The notes: generated from the letters alone by a model not told the origin. A DNA stretch of 25,000 nucleotides from Symbiodinium natans (GCA_905221605.1 CAJNDS010000824.1:182501-207500), one strand, 5' to 3'; positions 1 through 9,069 are shown, numbered from the stretch's first letter. A program made the numbers and translations.

Positions 1-46
1 AGGAGGCCAACGAGGAGACCACCAGCACCACAGCCAGACGCTCAGG
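1..46 (+). CDS. Candidate exon cut by the window edge
   Basis: An open frame (from base 3: EANEETTSTTARRS) runs into a good GTGAGC donor at 47, and the following intron opens with TTTAGGG-type repeats. The frame is acidic, then Thr/Arg rich, with no recognisable domain. All three frames are open over this short length, so the choice rests on composition only. If real it ends in phase 2. Confidence 0.35.
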
Positions 47-57
47 GTGAGCAAGGG

Positions 58-186
58 TTTTAGGGTTTAGGGGTTAGGGTGTCAGGGTTTAGGGTTTAGG
101 GGTTAAGGGTTTAAGGGTTTAAGGGCTTAGGGTTTAGGGCTAAGGGTTTAGGGTTTACGGTTTAGGGTGCAGACTGTGTTTAGGGT
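58..186 (+). repeat. Degenerate TTTAGGG array
   Basis: Heptamer-like units with variants (GGTTAGGG, TTAAGGG, GCTTAGGG) follow the GTGAGC donor at 47 directly. First example in the window of an intron starting with G-strand telomere-type repeat. Confidence 0.85.
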
Positions 187-439
187 CTTTCAACCGCAGG
201 TTCCCTTTTCGTTGCTTGGGGAACATCGGTTTGTAGGGTTTGGACTCCTAGGCTGCACCGAGCATAGCACAGGGTCTAAGGCTTGAAGACTTATCAGCGT
301 TTGAAGGTTTCAGGGTTTGTGATGTCCCCAAACTATGTTGCTTCCGCCAATTTCCACCACACAACGGCTCGCTACAGACTCTGAAGGGATGTGCAGTAGC
401 TCAACACTTCTGCTTCCGTTCTATCATGGTGTATAGTTT

Positions 440-518
440 GGGATGTTCCCCCTTCTTTCAGGATCATAGTACCCTATTTAAATCCTTATTATGGAATGTT
501 TGTAGATGGGGGAACATC
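440..518. mobile_element. Foldback element, family B (GGGATGTTCCCC ends)
   Basis: The left end GGGATGTTCCCCC (440) is mirrored by GGGGGAACATC ending at 518. Related ends occur near 21423-21516 (both ends), 15661-15692 and 24951-24979 (right ends). Only about 79 bp, no coding capacity, lying in a probable intron. MITE-like; no transposase is visible. Confidence 0.6.
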
Positions 519-607
519 GCCGTGTACAGTAGTGCAGCCTGAGTGTGCGCGGCAGTGCTCTTTTGGAACACGGTGCAGCGACATGCAGCTACTGCTCTAC
601 TGCTTAT

Positions 608-714
608 ACCCCTAAACCCTAAACCCTAAACCCTAAACCCTAAACCCTAAATCCTAAACCCTAAACCCTAAACCCTAAACCCTAAACCCTAAATCCACCC
701 TAAACCCTAGACCC
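608..714 (-). repeat. CCCTAAA array
   Basis: About 14 mostly perfect CCCTAAA units with a few variants (CCCTAAAT, CCACCCTAAA). Reads TTTAGGG on the minus strand. Confidence 0.95.
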
Positions 715-855
715 TCATCGAGGCCGGGCACCTGGGAGTTGCAGAAGTACAGGTCCCTAAAGGCCCCTCCCCCCCACACACATCGAAGCTGCAAGCCCGC
801 CCTCCCTGTACCTGTGTTGTACCCTAAACGATACTCAAACTACACTCAAACTACA

Positions 856-1140
856 GGGGGGAGAAGCCTGAAGTATGAGGAGAGACCCCCAAAACTCCGA
901 AGCGCAACACGTGCAATTGCTGAGACCTCTCGGCGGATGACGTCGCGCCGACGGAGTTGCATCTTCTGCCGCAGAATCTGGGCTCTGTGTGTGTGTTGCG
1001 TGTTGTGCTCGCAAGGGTTGAACCGTGACAATTCCTGTCCTGTTCCAGTTGTTCTGGCATGTCTGGCAGCAATGCTTGGGATGGTTGCGGCATCAGCTTT
1101 TCATGTCCGAAAATCTAGCAGCCATAGCCACCGCAACTTA
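856..1140 (+). CDS. Candidate exon, basic and cysteine-rich with a hydrophobic segment
   Basis: A + strand frame open for about 150 codons (739-1191) contains an acceptor-like CTACAG just before 850. Downstream it has a basic stretch (SRRMTSRRRSC), a cysteine cluster (WALCVCCVLC) and a hydrophobic run (VVLACLAAMLGMVAAS) that could be a membrane segment. A (GT)n tract at 1144-1158 may hold the donor. Two shorter minus frames overlap. No family recognised; the exon borders are guesses. Confidence 0.35.
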
Positions 1141-1499
1141 GAATGTGTGTGTGTGTGTGCGGCACAAAGCTATTGCCTTAGCCAAAACTGAGTAGGTTCC
1201 AATGGCTCGTTTAGATTGTTTTTTGGGTCTAAGTAGCAGCTCCCAATGGGCTCGTTTAGACGTCTAGGGTGTAGGTGTTCAAGCCTTGCACGGATGTCTG
1301 CCCTTCATCCGAGCACTGAAAGGCACGCGCGCCACAACCCTAAACCCCAAGCCCTAAACCCCAAACCCCAAACCCTAAACCCTAAACCCTAAACCCCAAA
1401 CCCTAAACCCTAAACCCTAAACCTAAACCCTAAACCCTAAACCCTAAACCCTGCAAGCCCTAGACCCTATTCCCTACATCCTGTAGCCTTTGTGGCCAG
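1141..1499. other. Non-coding stretch with GT tract and CCCTAAA array
   Basis: Begins with a (GT)n microsatellite at about 1144-1158. The motif GGCTCGTTTAGA occurs twice (near 1204 and 1249). A CCCTAAA array with CCCCAAA variants follows (1337-1475). No convincing exon. Confidence 0.6.
1337..1475 (-). repeat. CCCTAAA array with CCCCAAA variants
   Basis: Left cap of the exon island at 1500-1558. Confidence 0.9.
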
Positions 1500-1558
1500 G
1501 TACCGGTCTGTGAAGGCCAAGCCCGTGGCGGGCCTACAGCTGAGGAAAGGGGAGGGCG
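1500..1558 (+). CDS. Candidate internal exon
   Basis: Acceptor GTGGCCAG ends at 1499 and donor GTCGTT starts at 1559. The enclosed frame reads YRSVKAKPVAGLQLRKGEG (phase 2 start, phase 1 end). The island lies between a CCCTAAA array and a TTTAGGG array, the layout of the homology-proven exons further right. Product not recognised. Confidence 0.45.
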
Positions 1559-1565
1559 GTCGTTT

Positions 1566-1625
1566 GGGTTTAGGGCTGAGGTGGTTGAGGGTTTAGGGTT
1601 TAGGGTTTAGGGTTTAGGGCTTAGT
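1566..1625 (+). repeat. TTTAGGG array
   Basis: Right cap of the 1500-1558 island. A degenerate continuation appears at 1848-1895. Confidence 0.9.
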
Positions 1626-2055
1626 GTTTTTACGCGGGGCTTCAGGGGTTTTTGGGTCTTCGTAGAAGGGGGTCTGCCCAGCAAGTTCAATGAATGGTAA
1701 GACTTTGAATGCCCGTAAGCATAGAAATCAGCGAGACGCTCGCAGACCCGAGCGAGTTTCACGGACCCTGAGAGGGGCCTGCCCGAAGCTCGAAGATGTT
1801 CTTCCCAAAGCCCACAAGCCTCCACTTGCAGGTTCATGGCTACAAGTAGGGTTTAGGGTCCATAGGGCTCAGGGTCTTGAGGGTGTTAGGGTTTTGGGCC
1901 CAAATCGTGGCTGACCAGTTGCAACTCTATTTACAGCCAGTTCATGACCACCCAGTGGCCTCCAAGAGCGTCCTAGAGCAACCGTAGTACAACTCACTTG
2001 CTCCAGTCGGCCAAACCTCACCCCGGGCTCACAGTCTTGGGGTTCAGGGTTCCTC

Positions 2056-2282
2056 AACCCTAAACCCGAAGCCCTAAACCCTAAACCCTAACAAGCTCTA
2101 AGTTCTGCACCCACTTCCCGAAGCCTCTCAGCCCACAACCCGAAGCCTTGAGCCCCATCAGCCTTCAACCCAGACCCGCAACCCCAATAATTGGACCTAA
2201 CGACCTCAACAACCCTAAGCTCTAAACCCTGAACCCTAAATCCTAAACCCTCAACCATAAGCCCTAAACCCTAAGCCCTCGA
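2056..2282 (-). repeat. Interrupted CCCTAAA array
   Basis: Two runs (2056-2094 and 2215-2282) separated by degenerate CCC/AAGCC-rich sequence; both precede the acceptor-like TTCCAG at 2290-2295. Confidence 0.85.
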
Positions 2283-2295
2283 CCCCCGATTCCAG

Positions 2296-2380
2296 GAGCC
2301 TCTTCCCGAACCTCGAGAAGGACGAAGCGCCTTCCCCCCGAGTATTGCAGCGCGGATGCCTGGAGAAGCTTCTGAGCCTC
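2296..2380 (+). CDS. Candidate exon between arrays
   Basis: Follows TTCCAG and is followed at 2391 by a TTTAGGG array. Two frames look coding. Phase 1, matching the preceding candidate exon, contains KRLPPEYCSADAW; phase 2 contains LQRGCLEKLLSLLG. No clean GT donor is seen (GGGAGTAG, a possible GA donor). Frame and 3' border are unresolved. Confidence 0.35.
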
Positions 2381-2390
2381 CTGGGAGTAG

Positions 2391-2456
2391 TTTAGGGTTT
2401 AGGGTTTAGGGTTTAGGGTTTAGGGTTTAGGGTTTAGGGTTTAGGGTTTAGGGTTG
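2391..2456 (+). repeat. TTTAGGG array
   Basis: Nine consecutive heptamers capping the 2296 island on its right. Confidence 0.95.
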
Positions 2457-2918
2457 AGCAACCCCCCCGCGCTCCCCCTCCCCTCCCCCCGCCCCCCAAG
2501 AAACCCACCCTGCAACCCGCCAAAACCGCGAAAACCCTCAAGGTCATAATCAAAGGCCTTAGCTAAACTTTGTGTAGTCACACAAAGTCAAGGGAGAAGA
2601 GGGCCACCATAGTGCAGGGTTCTAGTTCTAGCTGCCGCTGAGTGCCTCCTTGTCAGGTTATAGAAGGTGTTTTGTAGAGCGGCGGTTCTGCAACATGTAG
2701 CACCAGACGTCTCTTCCTGCAGAGGTCGGTGAGTGCCCTGGTCGTGTCGAAGGCCTGACATTCGGTCCTATCGTTTATGTTAGCCCTTCATCTGCAGTCT
2801 CAAAACGGCATGAGGAGTGGTGTACGTTGTAAAAGATGAGGGGCAGACAAAAAGGTGATAAGGTTGTGCAGGGATTTTGCCACAGGGTACCTATAGGTCG
2901 TATCTTCGCTTTCGCTGC
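2457..2918. other. Probable intron interior
   Basis: C-rich tract (2461-2500), then unique sequence with a small perfect hairpin around 2573-2593 (ACTTTGTG/CACAAAGT). No array and no convincing exon. Confidence 0.5.
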
Positions 2919-3072
2919 AGCGGCCGTAGCAGCCCAAGTAGAATCGAAGAAAGCATTGGAACACCGAATGCCCACTTTCTTTCGGACATTTCTCATCTGT
3001 CCGACGTTCTCGTACAGTGCACAACGAGAAGGAAGAAGCTTGCATGTCGTGTGCAAAGGCTACAAACCGTAA
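2919..3072 (+). CDS. Candidate terminal exon
   Basis: After a CGCTGCAG acceptor the + frame AVAAQVESKKALEHRMPTFF continues without stop to a TAA at 3070-3072. Two minus frames of about 93 and 103 codons overlap the same bases, so coding strand is uncertain. No domain recognised. Confidence 0.3.
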
Positions 3073-3308
3073 GAAGAAAACGAAATCGATTGTCAGCGGT
3101 AACGTTTGCAAGGGGAAGTGGTTGGTAAAGGGTTTGTTATTCAGCCTATCAGGGGCGGCTTGTGGAGTTTGGGCCGGCTAGAGTTGGGATTTTGCAGTTC
3201 AGGGATTGTTCTCGACATGTCCAGCTGTGTGAGGGGGGGGGGGCAGCGCAGCTAGAAATTGGGTTTACTTTCAGATTCTAGCAGGGAGTCCATTCTATGC
3301 GTTATTCA

Positions 3309-3420
3309 CTTGGAGGTTCGCGGTACTTACAACCAACTGTACTTCTAAGCACCCGAAGTCCCCTAAGTAGGTTATAAGTAGACTTGTACTTGGGGTTACA
3401 TGTTCCCATGAACCTCCAAG
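3309..3420 (-). mobile_element. Foldback element, family A, copy 1
   Basis: Ends CTTGGAGGTTC (3309) and GAACCTCCAAG (ending 3420) are perfect inverted repeats. Its reverse complement aligns along most of its length with the element at 15065-15190, sharing CTACTT, ACTTAGGGGAC and TACC-GAACCTCCAAG blocks. Two copies in opposite orientation show a dispersed family. No coding capacity. Confidence 0.85.
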
Positions 3421-3426
3421 TCTAAG

Positions 3427-3530
3427 AGAGGATGTAGAAGAAGCACCCCAACCGTGCCGCGAGGCCGCAGGACCCTTGGCTCGCCGCGCACTCTCCCGGA
3501 GTGACGACACCAGCGGCTCCGTCGGGCATC
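3427..3530 (+). CDS. Candidate exon abutting the foldback element
   Basis: An AG lies 6-7 bases after the end of the family A element. The following frame (EDVEEAPQPCREAAGPLARR) is open until the G-rich tract at 3537. A TTTAGGG array begins at 3546. No GT donor at the edge; a GA donor is possible. Product unknown. Confidence 0.35.
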
Positions 3531-3545
3531 CTACGAGGGGGGGGG

Positions 3546-3650
3546 GCTTGGGGTTTAGGGTTTAGGGTTTCGGGTTCAGAGTTTAGGGTTTAGGGTTTAG
3601 GGTTTAGGGTTTGGGGTTTGGGGTTTGGGGTTTGGGGTTTGGGGAGGGTT
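3546..3650 (+). repeat. TTTAGGG array turning into TTTGGGG
   Basis: Perfect heptamers drift into TTTGGGG units at the right end (3609-3650), so a variant has itself been amplified. Confidence 0.95.
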
Positions 3651-3920
3651 GGGGAAGAGCAGGCTTAGTATTCTGTCATGCTGATTTGATGTCTTGGGTC
3701 GTATGGTTTCAGAGATGTTTTGTTAGTTCTTCAGGGCCTGGGGCCTCGGGGTTCTGTGCTGGTGTTGCGATTGGTGTTCGAGGCATGGGCGATTCTGTGT
3801 GGGCAGCTTGGCTCTTGAAACCTCAGAAAGTGCAACGTCTTTTCGACGCATACCCCTGAGCCCCCTTCCCCCCAAACCGCACCCCGCCCCCAGCCCCCCT
3901 CACCCCCCTCAAAAAAGAAC
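3651..3920. other. Intron interior, possible small exon
   Basis: A frame after TTCTTCAG (about 3728) reads SGFCAGVAIGVRGMGDSVWA and stops at 3857-3859. Another frame there is also open, so I do not call an exon. Confidence 0.3.
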
Positions 3921-4028
3921 CCGAAACCCTAAACCCTAAACCCTAAACCCTAAACCCTAAACCCTAAACCCTAAACCTTAAACCCTAAACCCTAAACCCT
4001 AAACCCTAAACCCGAAACCCTAAACCTC
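3921..4028 (-). repeat. CCCTAAA array
   Basis: About 15 units, ending six bases before the ATG at 4034. Confidence 0.95.
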
Positions 4029-4033
4029 CCACC

Positions 4034-4136
4034 ATGGCGACCGGGCTGCTCTTGGCCTTTGTGGACCGGGATGCCGCCACCGTGGAGGCGGCGGCCGCGA
4101 CCTTGGCGCCCCCGGCTGAAGGATTGGGTTTGGAGG
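4034..4136 (+). CDS. Candidate first exon with start codon
   Basis: ACCATGGCG gives a strong translation-start context and no AG acceptor lies between the left array and this ATG, so this looks like an initiating exon. The frame begins MATGLLLAFVDRDAATVEA, then turns alanine-rich. The right side runs straight into a TTTAGGG array, whose first GT (4137) could be the donor; an upstream GC donor (CCCCCG|GC) would instead give phase 0, matching the next exon at 4387. The N-terminus is mildly hydrophobic but not a clear signal peptide. Confidence 0.45.
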
Positions 4137-4168
4137 GTTTAGGGTTTAGGGTTTAGGGTTTAGGGTTT
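4137..4168 (+). repeat. TTTAGGG array
   Basis: Short right cap of the 4034 exon; its first GT is the candidate donor. Confidence 0.9.
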
Positions 4169-4386
4169 GCTAATAAACAAATTTGTTGCTATTATTGTGT
4201 GTCTTTGCATGGTTGCAGAATCGTAGTAAGGGTTCAAGGTTTGGGGTTTGCTTGTTTCTTGCTCAAAGTTCGATGCTCAGTGGTTCAAGACTTTTGCTTC
4301 TTGTCCTTTGCTTGGGGCTCAGGGTGAGAGGCCGGGCCCAGGCGAGCCCACTGTAAAGAACCCTCAAACCCTAGGCGATCCTGCAG

Positions 4387-5342
4387 CCACGCGTGGCGGT
4401 GCGCGTGCTCCGAGGCAAGGGGCTCTGGGGAAGGGGCAGGGCGGCGGGTGGTTAGGGTTCAGGGTTTAGGGTTTCGGGTTTTTGGGTTTAGGGTTTAGGG
4501 TTTTAGGGTTAAGGGTTTCGGGGTTTAGGGTTTAGGGTTTAGGGAAAAGAAGTCTTCAGGCTTGGGGAGGGAGAGGGGGTTGGGGTCTGGGAGGCTTCGA
4601 GCTTTTCGAAAAGGAGCTGCGGTTCCGAGGTTTGCGGATGAGAGTTTTTTTTCGGTTTCAGCGTCAGGGAAGCTGAGGGGTGGATTTGAGGGTCCGCTGC
4701 AGTTCCAGGTTTTCGAGATGCAGGGTTGGAAGGTTCACGCTTGAAGGGGCTGAGGGAACTTCAGGCTCCAGGTGTAGGATGCGATGCTTCACCACTCGCC
4801 TGTCTCAGCAGTGCCAGTGGCAGCTGATGCACTGATACCGATACCTCGATGGTAACGCGAAGAAAAGCAGACGCGAGACTGATGCAAGACTAAGGAAGCC
4901 AACATGCAAGACCAAGGAAGCCAACATCCCGACTTGGAAATCGGCTTCGCCCTAAATCTTATCCCCAAACATGTCAGGTGACATGGTTGCCGTGGCCTTG
5001 GGTCAAGAGCTGGGAGAGGAGGTTGGAGGCCAGCCGCGCGTCCTTCTTCGCGTCTGCGTTCACGCAGTGATCGGATGTAGGTAGGGCCACGGCTCGCATG
5101 TGGAAGAATCCTAAACCCTAAACCCTGAACCCTAAACCCTGAACCCTAAACCCTAAACCCTAAACCTCAACCCCTAAACCCTAAACCCTGAAACTTCTGG
5201 CATCTCTATAGTGGCCAGGGGGCAGTGGGGCCTCTTCCGCCAGTGCGACGGCGGCTGCGCCGCCCAGCGCTCTCGCAAGGCGCGGACGTGGGGGCTGTTG
5301 ATTGTTAACCAGGGCTCGGTGCCCAGCTCCGTGGACTTCAGG
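4387..5342 (+). CDS. Three-exon gene fragment, product unknown
   Basis: Exons 4387-4447, 4978-5080 and 5219-5342 are linked by matching phases (1, then 2) and end in phase 0. Acceptors are CCTGCAG, ATGTCAG and GTGGCCAG; donors are GTGGTT, GTAGGG and GTTTAG, the last being the first GT of a TTTAGGG array. Peptide landmarks are RVAVRVLRGKGLWGRGR in exon 1, DMVAVALGQELGEEVGG and VLLRVCVHAVIGC in exon 2, and QWGLFRQCDGGCAAQRSRK and TWGLLIVNQGSVPSSVDF in exon 3. No family recognised. The second intron is 138 bases and filled by a CCCTAAA array. It may continue the 4034 exon upstream. Phase agreement over three exons is the main support. Confidence 0.55.
4454..4544 (+). repeat. TTTAGGG array with variants
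   Basis: Begins six bases inside the intron that follows the 4387-4447 exon. Confidence 0.9.
4545..4977. other. Intron interior
   Basis: Contains a short tandem duplication of about 22 bases (ATGCAAGACYAAGGAAGCCAAC, 4881-4925), otherwise unique sequence. Candidate intron of the 4387-5342 gene. Confidence 0.5.
5109..5191 (-). repeat. CCCTAAA array with CCCTGAA variants
   Basis: Fills most of the 138-base intron between exons 4978-5080 and 5219-5342. Confidence 0.95.
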
Positions 5343-5379
5343 GTTTAGGGTTTAGGGTTTAGGGTTTAGGGTTTAGGGT
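5343..5379 (+). repeat. TTTAGGG array starting at a donor
   Basis: The coding frame ...SVDFR ends in AGG and the next base starts GTTTAGGG, so donor and repeat coincide. Confidence 0.9.
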
Positions 5380-5433
5380 TCGGGCCCTGAAGCCAAGCCT
5401 CTGAAGCCTGCGAAGTCTAAGCTTGGGGCCCAG

Positions 5434-5524
5434 GCATGTCGATTCCGATGCGTTTCGTGACGTGCCCACCTTCATCATGTACGGGGCGAACACTGCCGGC
5501 CTCGCCTCAGGACACTTCGCTTGA
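5434..5524 (+). CDS. Candidate terminal exon
   Basis: After GGCCCAG the frame reads HVDSDAFRDVPTFIMYGANT then AGLASGHFA and stops at TGA 5522-5524. Composition is globular-like. Its phase (2) does not match the phase 0 end of the 5219-5342 exon, so either an exon is missed or a different splice site is used. Not recognised. Confidence 0.4.
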
Positions 5525-6048
5525 AGCCTTCAGGGTGGTGAGTTGGGGTTCAGGCTTGGGTTCCAACACCCAGGCGACAGCCCTTATCCGGGCCGTGTTC
5601 GTTGTGCCGCTACCTCCTCCTTACCCCCAACCCTTAAATCTTGGTATCTTGTGCTGGGGATCCCATCCGCGCGCTTCGCGGACTCGCGGAGCGTGATTTT
5701 CTTTGTAATGCCTGGGTTTTGGCCTAGTCCGACGTGACAATCCTCGCGCTCTCGCAAGGTCCCGCGCGCATTCCGTGGTCCAAGTCGCCCTCCCGCCTGG
5801 GTTCTATGCACTTTTGGAGGCCTTCGCTGCTCCGCGTGTCGCGAAAACGTGGCAGGGACTTGCTTTGCTGCGTTGTGCTCGGGCTCTTTGGCGCGTCCGT
5901 TTGGGTCCTCTTTGCTGTTAATGGTTTTTGTGAAGTGCAGAGCTGTGGTCGCCTTTGGGGCCTCTAACTGACCGGGACCAGGCCATGGCCTCTCTGCATT
6001 GCATCGGGGGGCATTTAGGGGCCTTGAGGGGTGGCAGGGCATCGCCAG
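5525..6048. other. Stretch without a firm gene
   Basis: A + frame at 5734-5967 carries a hydrophobic run (LLCCVVLGLFGASVWVLF) and a minus frame of 152 codons (5584-6042) covers the same bases. Neither has clear splice context; nothing is called. Confidence 0.4.
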
Positions 6049-7196
6049 GAAACCTACAAAAAGCCATCAGCGAAGCCTTCCCGGAGCAGTTTGCCGACAT
6101 CGCACAGCAGATGTGTCAAGCTCCTCCACACGATGGCTTTGGACATGGAGAGGTGGGGTTGGGCGGTGCAAGAACAAATGCAAACCAAATGCAGTGAAGT
6201 GCTGCACGTCTCACCTCTCCACGTCTGGCTTAATCTCAATCGGACCCTAATTTAGGGAACCTACCTCTAAACACCCCTCCCTTCTCTCCCTCCCGGCAGG
6301 TGTTCGTAAGCCACGAGAGCCGAAACATTCGGCCGCATGGCGGATTTGGGGTTCAAGAACGGCCTTTGGCCCTGTGAGGTGTGGATCCCCTCTAAGCTCC
6401 TTGGGCTTTCAGGCCTTCAGCACATGCTTGGAGACCCTGAGCCCCGCCTTAGAAGACCTCGGGTCCACTCTGAACCTCCCACAACATCCCAACTTTCAAG
6501 AAGCACCTCCCTCTCCCTCCCGAAGCCCTTAAACTTACTGAACTCAAAGATGTTAAGTCGAAGCCCTCCTTTCCCAGGCTCCTGGCGGTGTCCCTCTTCC
6601 CGCGGCCCAGCGAGGGCCCGGCGGCCGTGCGCCGGGGTGCTGCCGACGCCTTGCGAACGGCGCAAGCACTAGCAGGTGGCCCCTGGGGACAGACTTGCGC
6701 CTCAAGCTCTTTCGACTAACAGACTCTAGACCTTACTCATCACACTTACAGAAAATCCTTCAACATCTTTATTCACTAGACCTATAAACAGAGGCCAAAA
6801 AACTTTAAACCCTGAACCGCCGAAGCCCATACCTGGAGGCCCGAGCTTTCGGGTTGTCAGCCACGCCTTGGGCAGCTTCACCGGACACCCGCGCCGCTCA
6901 GACGCGCTTTGCGAGGAACGCACCCACCCCAGGAAGATTCAAGGGACGGCTGCGCGAAACCAAGCGAAAAGGAGCGAACGGAAGGCGAAAGGAAGGCGAA
7001 GCGAAGCGAAGTGAGGGGAAAGCATGTCCTTCGTGGGGGTTGTTGGGGGGATGAGGTCGAGTCAACAGTGTCAGCCCCACAGCCACAGCAATATCAGATC
7101 CACCCAGACACCCCTGAGCCCGGCTTCTTGACAGCAGCAAGGTCCACAGGACTTCGCCGAGTGCCTTGCGGGTGCGGTGGAAGATTGGCTGTCTGA
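6049..7196 (+). CDS. Six-exon gene with compact, repeat-free introns
   Basis: Predicted exons are 6049-6152, 6300-6350, 6413-6462, 6578-6675, 6861-7010 and 7075-7196 (TGA). Successive phases 0, 0, 2, 1, 1 all agree, and every junction is GT-AG. Introns are 147, 62, 115, 185 and 64 bases and lack telomere-type arrays, unlike those elsewhere. Landmarks: ISEAFPEQFADIAQQMCQ, VFVSHESRNIRPHGGFG, STCLETLSPALEDLG, AAVRRGAADALRTAQALAG, a strongly basic tract around KGRLRETKRKGANGRRK, and a tail ending CGCGGRLAV. It opens in phase 1, so an upstream exon is expected, possibly from the frame at 5955. Product not recognised; the basic tract could be a nuclear-targeting or nucleic-acid-binding segment (inference). 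Confidence 0.5.
6243..6265 (-). mobile_element. Half-copy of foldback family C
   Basis: The segment GGACCCTAATTTAGGGAACC, continued by TACC, is the reverse complement of the family C end seen at 22855 (GTAGTTCTCTAAATTAGGGC) with a few changes. It sits within the 147-base intron 6153-6299. No partner end was found. Confidence 0.45.
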
Positions 7197-7324
7197 CCGT
7201 GACTCTTGAGCTATCACGGCGGAAAGTGGAGGGGCCTCTGAATTATCAGTACGCTGCACACTTCAGGGTTAGAGGATTTGGGGGTTCAGGGTCACAGAGT
7301 CACAGGCAGCTTGTCTCTTTGCCC

Positions 7325-7390
7325 ATGGCAAGAGCAATGCCTGAAGCGGTCCTGTCTGATCGCGTGCTCGTCTTGTTGGCAGCGGTCGAG
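7325..7390 (+). CDS. Candidate first exon
   Basis: CCCATGGCA opens a frame MARAMPEAVLSDRVLVLLAA, then VE, ending at a GTAGGA donor (7391). A 12-base CCTGACGCGGAG flanked by ACCACAG and another GTAGGA lies at about 7434-7445 and could be a microexon (PDAE). Function unknown. Confidence 0.4.
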
Positions 7391-7759
7391 GTAGGAAGCT
7401 GCGCTACTTGTACATAAAAGCTCTGTCACCACAGCCTGACGCGGAGGTAGGACTCAGATGGGGCAAGAAAACGAAGCGGTCCTTGCACAAGTTAGTTTCA
7501 TGGGCCGGCTTGCATGTAAGTGTACGTGTAATTTGGAGGGTTGGCAGGGGAGATATCTTCTGCTGCGTCTGCGTTTGTGGCTTACCGGCTCAGTGCATTC
7601 AGAAGCCATTCGCTTCTTTTGCGGCCGATTATTCAGGCGGGGTGGCTGCTTGGGCTGAGGGCTTTTGCAGTCGCTGACTGGCTTGTGCTAAGATAGTTGG
7701 AGCCTTGAAAGCAAAGTGGGCCATTCTGTCAATCTGCGAATGAGGATGGCGTGGTTGTA
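7391..7759. other. Stretch without a clear gene
   Basis: Apart from the possible 12-base microexon near 7434, two overlapping + frames (7408-7677) are open but lack convincing splice borders. Confidence 0.4.
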
Positions 7760-7853
7760 CTAAACCCTAAACCCTAAACCCTAAACCCTAAACCCTAAAC
7801 CCTAAACCCTAAACCCTAAACCCTAAACCCTAAACCCTAAACCCTAAACCCTA
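7760..7853 (-). repeat. CCCTAAA array
   Basis: Thirteen consecutive perfect units. A second, shorter run follows at 7969-8016. Confidence 0.97.
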
Positions 7854-7901
7854 TTGTGCATTCTTGGATAGCTTGCATTCGGCATTTATCTGCCAGGGCT
7901 T

Positions 7902-7945
7902 TGTTCGGCCTGATCACAGAAGACAGGCGCGATGCTGGCCACTGA
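7902..7945 (+). CDS. Possible small terminal exon between two C-arrays
   Basis: After TCTGCCAG the frame ALFGLITEDRRDAGH stops at TGA. The island has CCCTAAA arrays on both sides, which fits a terminal exon (no donor needed). Only 15 codons. Confidence 0.25.
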
Positions 7946-8074
7946 ATCTTTGCAGCAAAAAGGACACCCCTAAACCCTAAACCCTCAACCCTGATCCCTA
8001 AACCCTAAACCCTAAACTCCCCCTTGAAGTACAACGTATAGTGCAATCCCTTACAGAAACAAGGACTCCCGAAG

Positions 8075-8123
8075 GGTTTAGGGTTTAGGGTTTAGGGTTT
8101 AGGGTTTAGGGTTTAGGGTTTAG
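8075..8123 (+). repeat. TTTAGGG array
   Basis: Seven units. With the C-array ending at 8016 it brackets a 58-base island that holds an acceptor-like TTACAG but at most an 18-19 base exon. Confidence 0.95.
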
Positions 8124-8314
8124 AGGAACAACCCCCCCCAATATACCAGTTGTCACCAGTTGTTGCTGGCCATTGAAGGTGAAGCACACTTTCCTGCACT
8201 GGTATGCTGCTGACGAGTCGCCACCACGTCGTGCTCGCTCGGTGACTGGGTGGCAGGTGTTTGCGTTGGGAAGCCCCAAGCCCGAAACCTCATGCCCCGA
8301 AGCCCTGCACCGCA

Positions 8315-8400
8315 ATGGGCCTGACTGCGCGGAGCGCTGAGGGGATTGTTGAGCATGACATCATTGGAGTTGCCTTTCCGGGATGGGCAGCAAAGAGCGC
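8315..8400 (+). CDS. Candidate exon
   Basis: CGCAATGGGC opens MGLTARSAEGIVEHDIIGVA, then FPGWAAKSAP. The frame is coherent, with mixed charged and hydrophobic residues, and is followed by a degenerate CCCTAAA tract. No GT donor at the edge (a GC donor TGG|GCAGCA is possible). Shadow frames exist on the minus strand. Function unknown. Confidence 0.35.
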
Positions 8401-8494
8401 CCCCGCCCAAACCCCCACACAGACCTGAACCCCAAGTCTCTTCTCCCTGAAAAGGGCTGCTCCGAGCCCTGGGCCCTGAATCTGCAATTCAAGC

Positions 8495-8638
8495 CCCCTA
8501 AACCCTCAACCCGAAACCGTAAACCCTCTAAACCCCCTAAACCCCTTAAACCCCCCAAACCCCCTCCCTTAACCCCCCAAACCCCCTTAACCCCCTGAAC
8601 CCCCTCAACCCCCCTAACCCTAAACCCTAAACCCACCC
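8495..8638 (-). repeat. Degenerate CCCTAAA/CCCCTAAA array
   Basis: Units vary (CCCCCTAAA, CCCTTAACC, CCCTGAA), grading to perfect heptamers at the right end. Confidence 0.85.
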
Positions 8639-8658
8639 CTCTTAAGGCAGATGTGCAG

Positions 8659-8745
8659 AGAACCACGGCCACGGACATGTCCGAATACGAGGATTGTGTG
8701 CCACGTCAGAAGGAGGGGGGTCATCAGAGGCCTCTTGGAGTTCTA
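8659..8745 (+). CDS. Candidate exon between arrays
   Basis: Acceptor GATGTGCAG is followed by a frame with TTATDMSEYEDCVPRQKEGG, reaching the GTTTAGGG donor at 8746. A second frame (NTRIVCHVRRRGVIRGLLEF) is also open to a TAG at the array. Frame unresolved; bracketing arrays support an exon. Confidence 0.4.
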
Positions 8746-8770
8746 GGGTTTAGGGTTTAGGGTTTAGGGT
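8743..8770 (+). repeat. Short TTTAGGG array
   Basis: Four units capping the 8659 island. Confidence 0.9.
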
Positions 8771-8929
8771 CTAAGGAGTTGGGCATTCGGAGTTGGGAGA
8801 GCTGGGCTTTTTGAGGTTTCGGGTTGAGGAGTATGGGGGGCTTCCTGAGTTTGGGGTACCTCATAGTATCCGGGAATCCTACTATTTGGGAAACCCCCCA
8901 TGTTTTGTTTCTTGGGGGTTTCGTCCCAG

Positions 8930-9069
8930 CTGTCTTGTGCCATGTGTGGTGAGTTGGGGCGGGTTTTTCACGGCAGGAGGAAACCTTCGTAGGTCAGGGC
9001 TCCTTGCGAAGCAGTGACCTGCCCTCCCGTAAACCTGGACAGCCCGACGCAATTACCCCTAAACCTTAA
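8930..9069 (+). CDS. Candidate two-exon gene end; stop codon lies in the CCCTAAA array
   Basis: Exon 8930-8948 (CLVPCV) and exon 8977-9069 are in matching phase 0 if a 28-base GTGAGT...CGGCAG intron is removed. The second exon reads EETFVGQGSLRSSDLPSRKP, then GQPDAITPKP, with TAA at 9067-9069 inside the first units of the array. Function unknown. The very short intron is the weak point. Confidence 0.4.

Noticed and set aside
608-714. CRISPR array
   Set aside because: Direct heptamer repeats without spacers in a eukaryotic context.
716-731. Near-identity with the end of the kinase-loop exon (ATCGAGGCCGG, 24466)
   Set aside because: A 16-base near match in 25 kb is expected by chance many times; the surrounding frame shows no kinase features.
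5584-6042. 152-codon minus-strand frame
   Set aside because: No splice or start context, composition like an antisense shadow, overlaps a + frame with a hydrophobic segment; neither could be supported.
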